Of a stretch of 64,000 nt of DNA, positions 27,097-42,490 are shown one piece after another (positions within the stretch are counted from its first letter, which is position 1; each line of letters begins with the position of its first letter). Origin of the DNA: JAHIKV01 sp963733145 (GTDB lineage: Bacteria > Planctomycetota > Planctomycetia > Pirellulales > Thermoguttaceae); assembly GCA_963733145.1 (NCBI GenBank), contig CAVTCJ010000001.1, positions 310,001-374,000 on the forward strand. The letters run 5' to 3'. The notes under the pieces were generated by a model. That model was not told the DNA's origin. It made no database searches and saw nothing but the letters and a program-made list of their open reading frames with translations. The position numbers and the translations under genes were made by a program.

Positions 27097-27714
27097 GTGC
27101 GGCAATGTCCAAAATGCTTTCGGCAGTACGACGAAAATCACAAGATATGCCGGGCGTGCGGCGCTGCCCTTCTGGATGTCGAACCGGCGGCTTCTGTGGA
27201 AGAAGTGCCGCAGGTCACGGCCGATGAACGGCCGTTGTCCGCCGACCATCCGGCCGCCGCGGCGGAATCCGTCCGGCCGACGACGTGGGTATGTTCCCAA
27301 TGTGGAGAATCCGTGCCCGGCAAGTTCGAGGTTTGTTGGAATTGCGGGGCAAACGAAGACGGCGAACCAGACCCGGGGTTCAGCAAGGAGCCGGCGGATG
27401 AGGACGGCTGGCCCGAGTTGCCCGAGTTGGAACAATCATTAGGTTCGACAACCCCTGGCGCGGAAGACGCGCCGCGGTGTCCGAGGTGCGGCTCTTTGAA
27501 AATAATTCCCGGAGCAACAATCCAGGACCAAGGCGAATACTCGAGCGGCAAACTGCGCATCGTGGTCTACGGCGATCCTGGCGCCATGATTTTCAAGGAT
27601 CGGCTTTACGGCACATTGACCGCCTACGTCTGCGGCGATTGCGGCCACGTCGAGTTGTATGTCGATAATCCCGATGAGCTTTACGATCATTACAGGGGGT
27701 CGAGTGATCGCTGA
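27097..27714 (+). CDS. Zinc-ribbon protein of unknown function
   Basis: 205 residues from GTG 27097, with AAGGAG 7 bases upstream. There are three double-Cys zinc ribbons: CPKCFRQYDENHKICRACG (residues 4-22), CSQCGESVPGKFEVCWNCG (about 68-86) and CPRCGSLKIIP...CGDCGHVELY (about 128-190). Acidic linkers separate them. Such modules mediate protein or nucleic-acid contacts. No catalytic domain is visible. Confidence 0.75.
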   Translation: MRQCPKCFRQYDENHKICRACGAALLDVEPAASVEEVPQVTADERPLSADHPAAAAESVRPTTWVCSQCGESVPGKFEVCWNCGANEDGEPDPGFSKEPADEDGWPELPELEQSLGSTTPGAEDAPRCPRCGSLKIIPGATIQDQGEYSSGKLRIVVYGDPGAMIFKDRLYGTLTAYVCGDCGHVELYVDNPDELYDHYRGSSDR

Positions 27715-27730
27715 TCGCGATTGAGGAATC

Positions 27731-28189
27731 ATGCCTCGAATCAGTGCCGGATTGCTGATGTATCGGATACAGGACGGCGCCGTCCAAGTGCTGCTGGCGC
27801 ATCCCGGCGGACCGTTCTTCGCGAAAAAGGACGACGGGGCCTGGTCGATCCCCAAGGGCGAGCCGGAGCCGGACGAAGACCTGCTGCGGACGGCCCTCCG
27901 CGAGTTCGAGGAAGAGACCGGCCTGCAGCCGAGCGGCCCGTTTCGGCCGTTGAATCCCATCCAGCAGAAAGGGGGCAAGATCGTCCACGCCTGGGCTTTT
28001 GCCGGTGATTGCGATCCGAGCACCCTCGAAAGCAACACTTTCTCGATGCAGTGGCCGCCCCATTCCGGCCGGATCGAGGATTTCCCCGAGATCGACCGGG
28101 CGGAGTTTTTCGACCTCGACGCGGCCCGGCGAAAGATCAAGGCCGGCCAGGAGGCGTTCCTCGACGAGTTGCAGGGGCTGTTGAAGTAG
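27731..28189 (+). CDS. Nudix hydrolase
   Basis: 152 residues. The Nudix box is complete at residues 43-65 (GEPEPDEDLL then REFEEETGL, matching Gx5Ex7REUxEExGU). The sequence resembles NTP pyrophosphohydrolases and diadenosine polyphosphate hydrolases (SAGLLMYRIQDG, AWSIPKGE). It hydrolyses a nucleoside diphosphate linked to another group in the cytoplasm. It follows the zinc-ribbon gene by 16 bases. Confidence 0.88.
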   Translation: MPRISAGLLMYRIQDGAVQVLLAHPGGPFFAKKDDGAWSIPKGEPEPDEDLLRTALREFEEETGLQPSGPFRPLNPIQQKGGKIVHAWAFAGDCDPSTLESNTFSMQWPPHSGRIEDFPEIDRAEFFDLDAARRKIKAGQEAFLDELQGLLK

Positions 28190-28246
28190 GCGGATTGACG
28201 GTTGTGTCCAGCGAGCCACTTCAGATGGGTGGCGTCATTCATAACG

Positions 28247-28379
28247 CGGCATAGCCGCAACCAATTGTGGTCTTGGGTCTTAGGTCTAAGGTCTTAGGTC
28301 TTGGCACGAAGACCCAAGACCTAAGACCCATCCCAAACTTGAGGATGTTTCCTCAATCCTGAAAACTAATGGCATACTT
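28247..28379. repeat. Heptamer-rich dispersed repeat, inverted copy
   Basis: Inverted relative to 11281-11417: GCCGCAACCAATT on the left, AAAACTAATGGCATAC on the right, with GGTCTTA/GGTCTTG heptamers between. Confidence 0.8.
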
Positions 28380-28440
28380 GGCAAATTCGCTTAATTAAAG
28401 TGCATTTGCCTCGGTTCGCTATTTCTTGTACACTTATAGT

Positions 28441-28893
28441 ATGCAGGCTCTGAACAAACGAACGCCATTTTCCATTGCCCTGGCTTGTGCGGCTCTGCTG
28501 CCGGTGGCGGGGAGTTTGTCCAGTTTTTCGGCCTGCGGTAGTGGTTCCGCAAAGGCAGGCGCCGATTCCCCTCGCCCCATGCCGGAGCAATCGGCCGATT
28601 TGGCGACTCAGCCCGGCCGCTGCCCGTGTTGCTGTGGAAACGGAACCGCGACGGTTTGCCATTGCCGCCAGATGGTTTGCCGCTGCCGGCGAGTTCCACG
28701 CTCTCAACCGGCGATTCCCCCGTCGACCAACGGCCCGACGACCGAGCAGATCGGCTTTTATGCCGTAGTAGCGTCTGCGGCCGCGGACGTGGCTTCGCCC
28801 GCTTCTCTTTCCACCGGCTGGCACGAAGGGGTTCAGCCTCCCGTTGCGACTCCCTTGGAGCATTGCAGCGAACTCTGCCGCTTTCTTCTCTGA
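28441..28893 (+). CDS. Small Cys-rich secreted protein upstream of metal efflux genes
   Basis: 150 residues from ATG 28441. A signal sequence (FSIALACAALLPVAG) precedes a cysteine cluster: GRCPCCCGNGTATVCHCRQM and VCRCRR. The Cys-rich centre and its position ahead of a CusB/CusA pair suggest a periplasmic metal-binding protein. No known family is recognised, and the C-terminal half is low in information, so the call rests on the signal peptide and context. Confidence 0.5.
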   Translation: MQALNKRTPFSIALACAALLPVAGSLSSFSACGSGSAKAGADSPRPMPEQSADLATQPGRCPCCCGNGTATVCHCRQMVCRCRRVPRSQPAIPPSTNGPTTEQIGFYAVVASAAADVASPASLSTGWHEGVQPPVATPLEHCSELCRFLL

Positions 28894-29010
28894 TTTCCCG
28901 ACCTCGGTAATGGCGCCTGCGCGCGTACTGCGCTCGATAGCGCCCGATGGCTACCGATGTATACCGGGCATGCGCGCCGTTCGGCGACAAATGGCCGTCA
29001 GAATGGCCGT

Positions 29011-29097
29011 GCAATACCGTTTAGCAGCCGCCGGCACGGCGGCTTGCGGCGAAACCAGGGCCGTCGTACCGACGGCCGCTAAACAATAGTTGCAATT
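29011..29097. repeat. GTTTAGCGGCCG-family palindrome
   Basis: GCAATACCGTTTAGCAGCCG and CGGCCGCTAAACAATAGTTG arms; near copy of 20818-20905. The remaining part of 28894-29154 holds no gene. Confidence 0.8.
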
Positions 29098-29154
29098 TTT
29101 ATCAGAGCGTGAATTATTGCCCGCCCTTCTAAGCCTATTCACTGGAGATCAGTT

Positions 29155-30676
29155 ATGTCCATATCAAACGGGTTAAAATCAATCTTCCGGCGGCACTGGG
29201 GAAAATTGCTGCTGTTGCAGGCGGCGATGTTCCTTGGTCTGGGATACATGTTGAGTTCCATGACCGGCAGCGGCGTCCGGCGCCGCCGGCACACGAGGCG
29301 CACGCCGCGGCAGAGGTCCAGCCGGCGAAAAAGGCGACCGTCTGGACCTGCTCGATGGACCCGCAGATTCGTCGGCCCGGGCCGGGCAAGTGTCCGCTCT
29401 GCGGCATGGATCTGATTCCCGTCGAAACGTCCGCCGCCGGCCCCACGCCGACTCTGACGCTCGCCCCGGAGGCCCTGGCGCTGATGAGCCTGCAAACGGT
29501 CCCCGTCGCGCGAAAAGCCGCCGAGACTGACATCGAGATGGTCGGCAAGGTGAACTACGATGAAACGCGGCTGGGACACATCACCGCGTGGGTCGACGGG
29601 CGGATCGACCGGATGTTCGTCGATTACACCGGCCTCGAGGTCAAGAAGGGCGACCACATGGTGTATCTGTACAGCGAAGAGTCTGTACTCCGCGCAGGCC
29701 GAGTTGATCAACGCGCTAAGATATGCCCCGGCGGGTGGAACGGCCGGACGCCGCCTGTCGCCGGGCGAAGTGGACATGGCCGAAGCGGCCCGCTATAAAC
29801 TTCGCCTGTTGGGTCTGACGGAGACTCAAATCAAACGCATCGAAGCGGAAAAGACGCCGACCGATCATCTGACGATCTATGCCCCGTTCGGCGGCGTGGT
29901 GATCGAAAAACTCCGCCAACAAGGCGAACGGGTCAAACGCGGCGACCGGCTGTTCACCGTCGCCGACCTGAGCCAGGTTTGGGTCGAGATGGACGCCTAC
30001 GAGTCGGACCTGCCTTGGCTCCGCTACGGGCAGAAAGTAACCTTCACCACAGAATCGTTGCCGGGCCAGGAGTTCAGCGGAACCATCGGTTTCATCAATC
30101 CCATGCTCAACGAGCGGATGCGCACCGTCAAGGTCCGGGTGATCGTTCCCAACCCGGAGGGAAAGCTCAAGCCGGGGATGTTCGTCAGCGGCAAGGTCCA
30201 GGCCCAGCTCGGCGAAGAGGGTGGGCTGATCGCCCCGGACTTGAAGGGCAAATGGCTTTGTCCCATGCACCCCTGGATCGTCAAGGACGGGCCGGGCAAG
30301 TGCGATTTGTGCGGCATGCCCCTGAAGCGGGCTGAATCGCTCGGTTACAAAACCGAAGCCGATGCCGGCGAACCGCTGGTGATTCCCGCCTCCGCCCCGC
30401 TGATTACCGGCAAGCGGGCGGTGGTCTATGTCCAACTGCCGGACACCGAGCAGCCCACCTTCGAGGGCCGCGAAATCGTCCTCGGCCCCAAGGCCGGCGA
30501 TTACTACGTCGTCCTCGACGGTCTCGCCGAGGGAGAGTTGGTGGTCACCCGGGGCAATTTCAAGATCGACAGCGAAATCCAGATTCAAGCCAAGCCGAGC
30601 ATGATGTCGCCCGATGCCGGCGCGGCACAAGACTCGACCGACGGCGAGGAACAGCAGCCCCACGGAGCGGATTCCC

Positions 30677-30684
<8 letters not shown>
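29155..30684 (+). CDS. cusB: CusB-like RND periplasmic adaptor (two frameshifts)
   Basis: A membrane fusion protein linking an inner-membrane RND pump to an outer-membrane channel. After an N-terminal anchor (LLLLQAAMFLGLGYMLSS) comes a heavy-metal-binding motif (CSMDPQIRRPGPGKCPLCGM). The barrel-sandwich hybrid follows, then a second copy of the metal motif (CPMHPWIVKDGPGKCDLCGM, about residue 360) inserted before the C-terminal part. The frame breaks at about 29273-29290 (one base lost near GTCCGGCG) and 29674-29684 (one extra base). The stop overlaps the start of the pump gene. Confidence 0.85.
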
Positions 30685-34671
<3,987 letters not shown>

Positions 34672-34855
34672 TTGGTTACTGTTGCGGAAAGGGCGATTCG
34701 GCCGGATTGTCGCCTTTCGCAACAGTAACTAATCAGTTGCTGTTGCGGAAAGCGTGCGTAGGGTGGGACAAGCGAAGCGCGGTCCCACCAATACCGGCCA
34801 AATACCTGGTGGGACCGCGCTTCGCTTGTCCCACCCTACTGTTCGCAGCAGACAC
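34672..34855. repeat. TACTGTTGCGGAAAG palindromes with embedded GTGGGACAAGCGAAGCGC copy
   Basis: The first palindrome (34673-34733) has arms GTTACTGTTGCGGAAAG and CTTTCGCAACAGTAAC. The second (from 34736) begins with the same left end and contains the inverted GTGGGACAAGCG pair. Confidence 0.85.
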
Positions 34856-34946
34856 GAATTAAGGTGCGATCTGTCGCGGTCTCCCCGACCCCGGCTCGAC
34901 AGATTGCCGAAACTGTGGTAGAACACCCCAAAAGGAGGTTGTTTTC

Positions 34947-36299
34947 GTGGTACTGGTCGAATTGTGCGTGATCGCGGCAATGGTGCTTTTCAACGGCGTG
35001 TTCGCCGGCTATGAAATCGCCTTGGCGGCCGTCACCGTCGCCCGGCTCCACGTCCTGGTCGGCGAGAACCGCAGTGGGGCCAAGGCTGCCTTGTACATGA
35101 AGCAAAACATGGAGGCCAGCCTGGCCGCCGTGCAGGTGGCGATTACCCTCTTCGGGGCCATCGCCGCGGCGATCGGCGGGGCCGGCGCCTGGGACATAAT
35201 CAAACCGTCTCTGGAGCAATATGGGCTATCGCCCGTCTGGTCCGCCATTCTGGCCATCGCCCTGATCGTGCTCCCGCTGACTTTTCTTACGATCATGTTC
35301 GGCGAATTGGCGCCCAAAGTGTTTTCCCTGCGGAACAAGGAATGGGTCTGCCTGCGGTTCTCGCCCCTGATGCGTTGGTTCTGTTTCAGCGTCTGGCCGG
35401 CGGTCTGGCTCTTCGAGACCTGCGTCACGACGATGATGGCCTGGAGCGAGCGGCGCTGGCGGCCGCGAATTCATCCGGGCGCCCGGTCGGAGGCCGTCGA
35501 GCTGCTCGAGCTGCGGGCGCAGGCCGCTTCGGCCCGGGCCTCGCGGTTGATCGGCGAGCGCGAAGAGGGGATTATTCTCGGCGCGGCCCGGCTTTCCAGC
35601 CAGACGGTCCGCGAGATCATGCTTCCGGCGAAATACATTACGCTGCTGAGCGTCGAGGACTCGCTGGACGAGTGTCTGATCGCCGCCCACCTGGAGATGC
35701 ACACCCGCTTCCCCGTGGCCGAGCGGAGCGGCGATCCGCAATCGATCATCGGGTACGCGAACTTCAAGGACCTGGTGGCGCTGATGCGTTTGAGCCGGCC
35801 GCACGCAGCCTCGCTGCGGGCGATCCTGCGCCCTCTGCCCAGCCTCGACGCCGATCTGGTTTTGACCGCCTGTATGGAGCGGATGATCCGCGAGCATACC
35901 CACATCGCGCTGGTCCGCGACACGGAGGGCAAAGTGGTCGGCCTGATTACCCTCGAAGACATCCTCGAAGAATTGGTCGGCGACATCCAGGACGAGTACG
36001 ATCGGCTGCCGGTCCACGCCGTGCGGTCTGGCTGGGCCTGGGTCGTCGGCGGCGGAATCGGCCTGGATCGCTTCAAGGAGCTTACCGGCATCGACCTGGC
36101 GGCCGACCCGCCGCCGACGCCGCCCGAAGGCGGACTAAAAACCGTCAGCGATTGGGTCATCGGCCATCTACAGCAGCTACCCCGCGGCGGCGACATCATC
36201 GCGCGCCCCCGCTGCCGCGTCGTGGTCCGCAAAGTCCGCCGGCAGAAGGTCCTCGAAGCCCAGGTGGGGCAAATCGGCGAGGAAGATGAGGAGAATTAG
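34947..36299 (+). CDS. CNNM/CorC-type membrane protein with CBS domains
   Basis: 450 residues from GTG 34947, with an excellent AAAGGAGG 8 bases upstream. The DUF21/CNNM membrane domain occupies residues 1-150 (VAITLFGAIAAAIGGAGAW, FGELAPKVFSLRNKE). Two CBS motifs follow (around 225-345; REIMLPAKYITLLSV, GLITLEDILEELVGDIQDE), then a C-terminal CorC/HlyC transporter-associated domain. Relatives move or sense divalent cations such as Mg2+. It is separated from the pump gene by repeats, so co-regulation is uncertain. Confidence 0.88.
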   Translation: MVLVELCVIAAMVLFNGVFAGYEIALAAVTVARLHVLVGENRSGAKAALYMKQNMEASLAAVQVAITLFGAIAAAIGGAGAWDIIKPSLEQYGLSPVWSAILAIALIVLPLTFLTIMFGELAPKVFSLRNKEWVCLRFSPLMRWFCFSVWPAVWLFETCVTTMMAWSERRWRPRIHPGARSEAVELLELRAQAASARASRLIGEREEGIILGAARLSSQTVREIMLPAKYITLLSVEDSLDECLIAAHLEMHTRFPVAERSGDPQSIIGYANFKDLVALMRLSRPHAASLRAILRPLPSLDADLVLTACMERMIREHTHIALVRDTEGKVVGLITLEDILEELVGDIQDEYDRLPVHAVRSGWAWVVGGGIGLDRFKELTGIDLAADPPPTPPEGGLKTVSDWVIGHLQQLPRGGDIIARPRCRVVVRKVRRQKVLEAQVGQIGEEDEEN

Positions 36300-36314
36300 C
36301 AGGGCATCTTTCGT

Positions 36315-36394
36315 TTAGCCCCGGCGTCCACGCCGGGTGAAATGGCTCTGCATTTCGCTCCCCAGCGCACGCGGCGTGGACACCGGGGCTAAAA
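36315..36394. repeat. TTTAGCCCCGGCGTCCACGCC-family palindrome
   Basis: TTTAGCCCCGGCGTCCACGC faces GCGTGGACACCGGGGCTAAA. Related to 39697-39776. Confidence 0.8.
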
Positions 36395-36448
36395 GAACAA
36401 ATGATTCGGCGTGTTGCCGCCCGAGCGAAGTTTCGCTATGCTGTGAAC

Positions 36449-37036
36449 ATGAATGAAGCACACACACTGCCGAGAAGCCCTGAATTGATGTCGCGCGACG
36501 ACACGGCCCTGCTGGTCGTCGACGTGCAGGAAAAGCTGCTGCCCGCGATTGCCGGCGCGCTGCGCGTGGTCTGGAACGTGAGGCGCTTGATCGACGCCGC
36601 CGGAGTGCTCGGATTGCCGGTGCTGGCCTCCGAGCAGTATCCGAAAGGGCTGGGGCCGACGGCCGGCGAACTGGCCCAGCGGCTGCCGGCGGCGATCCCC
36701 GAAAAGCTGACCTTCAGCTCCGGCGGCTGCCCGGGCTTGTTCGACGACATCCAGCGGCGCGGCATCCACAAGATTCTCGTTTGTGGGATCGAGGCCCACG
36801 TCTGCGTGCAACAGACCGTGCTCGATCTGCTGGCCGATGGACGCCGGGTGTACCTGGCAGTTGACGCGATCGGCGCGCGGTTCGAGGTGGACTATCGCAC
36901 GGCCCTGGCGCGGATGGATTCGGCCGGGGCCACGCTGACCAGCACCGAGGCGGCGATGTTCGAGTGGTGCGAGGCGGCCGGCACGCCGCAGTTCAAGCAG
37001 ATCAGCCGATTGGTCCAGGAGAAGGGGCCGGAATAA
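36449..37036 (+). CDS. Isochorismatase-family cysteine hydrolase
   Basis: 195 residues. The catalytic triad is visible as Asp25 (LLVVDVQEK), Lys86 (IPEKLTFS) and Cys119 (GIEAHVCVQQ). The family cleaves amides such as nicotinamide or N-carbamoyl compounds, or vinyl ethers such as isochorismate; the actual substrate cannot be fixed. I chose ATG 36449; an earlier in-frame ATG at 36401 lies within the repeat tail. Confidence 0.85.
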   Translation: MNEAHTLPRSPELMSRDDTALLVVDVQEKLLPAIAGALRVVWNVRRLIDAAGVLGLPVLASEQYPKGLGPTAGELAQRLPAAIPEKLTFSSGGCPGLFDDIQRRGIHKILVCGIEAHVCVQQTVLDLLADGRRVYLAVDAIGARFEVDYRTALARMDSAGATLTSTEAAMFEWCEAAGTPQFKQISRLVQEKGPE

Positions 37037-37038
37037 TC

Positions 37039-37132
37039 TCCCCTCGCCCTTTGGGAGAGGGGTCGGGGGTGAGGGCGGCGTTCCTCGCAAGCCCCTTGAA
37101 CCCCTTGTCCCCACGCGGAGCATGGGAACGAG
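37039..37132. repeat. CTCCCCTCGCCCTTTGGGAGAG palindrome and CACGCGGAGCATGGG piece
   Basis: CCCCTCGCCCTTTGGGAGAGG followed by GGGTGAGGGC, then a degenerate CCCACGCGGAGCATGGGA. Located between convergent genes. Confidence 0.7.
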
Positions 37133-37148
37133 GGTGTGCTAGTTTTCG

Positions 37149-38147
37149 CTATCTTCCGCCCGCGTTTCCCGGCTGACCGCCTTCGTAGGCGCTGAACTCG
37201 GCCCAGACGGGCAGATGCTCGGAAACCTCCATCGCGGCCGGCATGGTCAGCTCGAACTCGCGCATCATGTCCACCACTTCCACCACCCCGGTGAACTCTT
37301 GCGTGGCGAGGCGGTTTAAGAGGATGTTGTCCAGCAGCCGCGTTCCGCGGGTGGTGGTGAACTTGTCGTTGAGTTTCGAGAGCAGGGGCGTCACGCCCAA
37401 CAGTCCGCCCAAGCCGCCTAAGTGCTGGTCGTCGGTGTTCAAGTCGCCCAGCAGAATCACGTCGTCCTCTTTGCGGCCGTCTTTCAGCACGGCGCGATAG
37501 GCCGCGGCCAGCAGGTCCAGCTCCGCGTCGGTCCGCTCGTCGTCGGACTCGACGTTGATCAGCGTGAAGGTGAAAGCTTCGGCCGGGTCCGGCCCGCGCA
37601 CGCGAAAGGAGCCGATCAGCGGCTTGACGCGGAATCGGTTCAACCGGTCCTCGACGAAGCGGACGGTGCGCCGATCGACGTCGATCCGGGCGCTGTCGAA
37701 GACGAACGCGCTGTAGTGTTCCAGGGCGTCGCGCTGCTGTTCGGGCGAGGTGGCGAAGTCGTAGTTCCGCCCGGTGGCGGCGTTGATCTGCTCGACCAGC
37801 CGGACCAGCACGCCACGGTTCTTGCCGCGAACGCCCTGCACGGCCACCAGCTCGAACCGCGGAAAGAAATGGATCAACACGTTGGACACTTGGGGGTTGG
37901 CCAGCTTGGCCTCGTCGAGCCGGCCGAGTTGAAAGGTGGCGATGCGGATGGTCGGCTTCGTCCCGGGGTCGAGGGGGACCGCGTCGCCGCCGCCCGCCGC
38001 CTTTCCCTCCGCGGACTGCTTGGGCACGATCTTCCAACCGGACCGCTTGCCGTTTTGGGTTATCGGCTGAATGTCGTAGTTGAGGAAGAAATAGACGCCC
38101 CCCGCCACGGCGGCAGCCACCAGCAGAAATAGTATCTGTTTGGACAT
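37149..38147 (-). CDS. Endonuclease/exonuclease/phosphatase-fold protein, membrane-anchored
   Basis: 332 residues from ATG 38145-38147. An N-terminal helix (ILFLLVAAAVAGGVYFFL) anchors it outside the cytoplasm. The EEP fold shows IRIATFQLG, VILLGDLNTDDQHLGG (Asp/Asn pair) and a C-terminal VSEHLPVWAEF (catalytic His). The usual metal-binding Glu after VQ appears replaced (LVAVQGVRGKN), so activity may be altered or lost. The family cuts phosphodiesters in nucleic acids or phospholipid headgroups. The next gene is divergent. Confidence 0.75.
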   Translation of the reverse strand: MSKQILFLLVAAAVAGGVYFFLNYDIQPITQNGKRSGWKIVPKQSAEGKAAGGGDAVPLDPGTKPTIRIATFQLGRLDEAKLANPQVSNVLIHFFPRFELVAVQGVRGKNRGVLVRLVEQINAATGRNYDFATSPEQQRDALEHYSAFVFDSARIDVDRRTVRFVEDRLNRFRVKPLIGSFRVRGPDPAEAFTFTLINVESDDERTDAELDLLAAAYRAVLKDGRKEDDVILLGDLNTDDQHLGGLGGLLGVTPLLSKLNDKFTTTRGTRLLDNILLNRLATQEFTGVVEVVDMMREFELTMPAAMEVSEHLPVWAEFSAYEGGQPGNAGGR

Positions 38148-38335
38148 GATCGCTATGGTATCTGAATGCCGAACGCCGATCCTAGGCCAATTTGGGGGGT
38201 TGTGAGCGGAGAAATCGTTATTGCCGGTCGTCAGAGAGGGAAAACTGTTGCCCGCCCTCGCTTGTGTTTCGTATACTATCAGAAAGGGAGATAAGAAAAT
38301 CCCCCGCGAGCCGCACATTTTCCCGGCATGGACCA

Positions 38336-39523
38336 ATGAAGCTGATCCTCGCTCCGATTGTTGTTTTATTGCTGCTGCCCACGATGGTGCGTGCCGAAGT
38401 CTTCGAATTGGCCGGCGGGGGGCGCTTGGTCGGCAAGCTGCTCAACCCCAAGGAAGTGCCGCGGAAACAATACGTGGTCCAGGTGTCCGAGGGCGTCACG
38501 GTCACGCTCGACGCCAAGCAGGTGAAGCGGTTGCTTCACACCCGCCCCGACGAGACGGAGTACGAGCGCATCCGCCCGACCTACCCGGACACGGTCGAAG
38601 GCCAATGGAAGCTGGCCCAATGGTGTCTCGAACACCGGCTGAGCGTGCAGCGTCAGGCGCACCTGCGCAGGGTGATCGAGCTTGATCCCAACCACGTGGA
38701 GGCCCGCCGCGCACTGGGCTACAGCCAGGTCGACGGCCAATGGGTCACGCGCGAAGAGGTGATGACCAAGCGCGGCTACGTCCGTTACAAGGGCCAGTGG
38801 AAACTGCCGCAGGAAGTCCAACTGCTCGATGAAAAACACAAGTTGCAGGAATCGCAGCAGGCGTGGTTCATCAAAATCAAACGCTGGCGCGGTTGGCTCG
38901 ATACGGACCGCGGTTCCCAGGGCCGGGCGAATATCCTCGCCATTAAAGACTCCGACGCCACCAAGGCCCTGACGATGGGGCTCCGCGACGAAGAGAACGC
39001 CGCGGTCAGAAAACTGTATATCACGGCGTTGGCCAATATCGACACCACCGCGTCGGACATGGCCCTGGCCATCGCGGCCATCGTCGATCCGGTCGAAGAA
39101 GTACGGCTGACCGCCCTGGACTACCTGGAAAAGAAGCAGCGGCCCGAGGTCGTCGCCTATTTCGTCAAGAGACTCCGCGACAAGGACAACTTCACGGTCA
39201 ATCTGGCCGGGCTCGCCCTGGGACGGATGAAAGACCCGTCGTCGATCGGTCCGTTGATCGACGCCCTGGTCACGACGCACAAGTTCAAGGTCGTCGCGCC
39301 GGGCGGCGAACATGGCATGAGCGCCGGCTTCGGCTCGGGCGGCGGCGGACTTTCGGTGGGCAAGAAACCCAAATATATCCGCCGGCAAATCACCAACCAG
39401 GCCGTGCTCGACGCCCTGGTCCGCATCACCGGCTGCAATTTCAACTTCGACGAACGGGCGTGGAAATACTGGTATGCCGCCCAGAAGAAGCCCTCGCCCT
39501 CGCTGGACGCGCGAAGGGATTGA
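38336..39523 (+). CDS. Secreted HEAT-repeat-like protein, planctomycete type
   Basis: 395 residues. Signal peptide (LILAPIVVLLLLPTMVRA). The N-terminal part resembles planctomycete envelope proteins that respond to tissue of the form GQWVTREEVMTKRGYVRYKG, twice repeating an RxxGQW pattern. The C-terminal half carries HEAT-like helical repeats (VRLTALDYLEKKQRPEVV, AGLALGRMKDPSSIGPLIDAL). A Gly-rich loop (GFGSGGGGLSVG) follows. Likely a protein-binding scaffold; no enzyme motif seen. Confidence 0.7.
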   Translation: MKLILAPIVVLLLLPTMVRAEVFELAGGGRLVGKLLNPKEVPRKQYVVQVSEGVTVTLDAKQVKRLLHTRPDETEYERIRPTYPDTVEGQWKLAQWCLEHRLSVQRQAHLRRVIELDPNHVEARRALGYSQVDGQWVTREEVMTKRGYVRYKGQWKLPQEVQLLDEKHKLQESQQAWFIKIKRWRGWLDTDRGSQGRANILAIKDSDATKALTMGLRDEENAAVRKLYITALANIDTTASDMALAIAAIVDPVEEVRLTALDYLEKKQRPEVVAYFVKRLRDKDNFTVNLAGLALGRMKDPSSIGPLIDALVTTHKFKVVAPGGEHGMSAGFGSGGGGLSVGKKPKYIRRQITNQAVLDALVRITGCNFNFDERAWKYWYAAQKKPSPSLDARRD

Positions 39524-39591
39524 GGTCGCCGACGCCCGTTCTATAACTTGCGATTCCGGAATCGCATTCGTTTATTGATGTTCAGAAAACT

Positions 39592-39680
39592 AATGCAACA
39601 TCTGTTTAGCGGCCGACGGTACGTCGGCCCGTGTTCCGCCGTTGGCCGACGTACCGTCGGCCGCTAAACAGTTGTATTAC
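39592..39680. repeat. GTTTAGCGGCCGACGGTACG palindrome
   Basis: TGTTTAGCGGCCGACGGTAC faces GTACCGTCGGCCGCTAAACA. Same family as 20818-20905 with a different arm interior. Confidence 0.8.
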
Positions 39681-39696
39681 TTATCCGGCTATCAAT

Positions 39697-39776
39697 ATCC
39701 CCGGCGTCCACGCCGGGCGGCAGACGTAACGGTACGTCCCCCCTATTCTCCCGGCGTGGACGCTGGGGCTAAACGG
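39697..39776. repeat. CCCCGGCGTCCACGCCGG palindrome
   Basis: CCCCGGCGTCCACGCCGGGC faces CCCGGCGTGGACGCTGGGGC. Together with the preceding repeat it fills the interval 39530-39790. Confidence 0.75.
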
Positions 39777-39792
39777 ACCGGTTTCCCGCAAC

Positions 39793-42247
<2,455 letters not shown>

Positions 42248-42342
42248 TCCTGCTCCCCACGTTTCCGGTCCACGTTGCCAAAGGCAACAGCACCACAGAT
42301 ATTGTACGCACGACGGCTATTTTGGAAACAAGCCCAGTTTCC

Positions 42343-42475
42343 CTAATGAGTTTCTGTTGCGGAAAGTTCGTGTAGGGTGGGTCAAGCGAAGCGCAGCCCC
42401 ACCAACTGCGGGAAAAACGATGGTGGGGCTGCGCTTCGCTTGACCCACCCTACTTTCCGCAACAGCAACTAATGG
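42343..42475. repeat. CTGTTGCGGAAAG element with embedded GTGGG(A/T)CAAGCG pair
   Basis: GTTTCTGTTGCGGAAAG on the left faces CTTTCCGCAACAGCAAC on the right; inside is a GTAGGGTGGGTCAAGCGAAG pair. Related to 34672-34855. Confidence 0.85.
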
Positions 42476-42490
42476 CCGCCGGATCACCCG

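Noticed and set aside
28917..29010. Possible small gene between the Cys-rich protein and the adaptor
   Set aside because: No start with ribosome site and the open stretch merges into a repeat.
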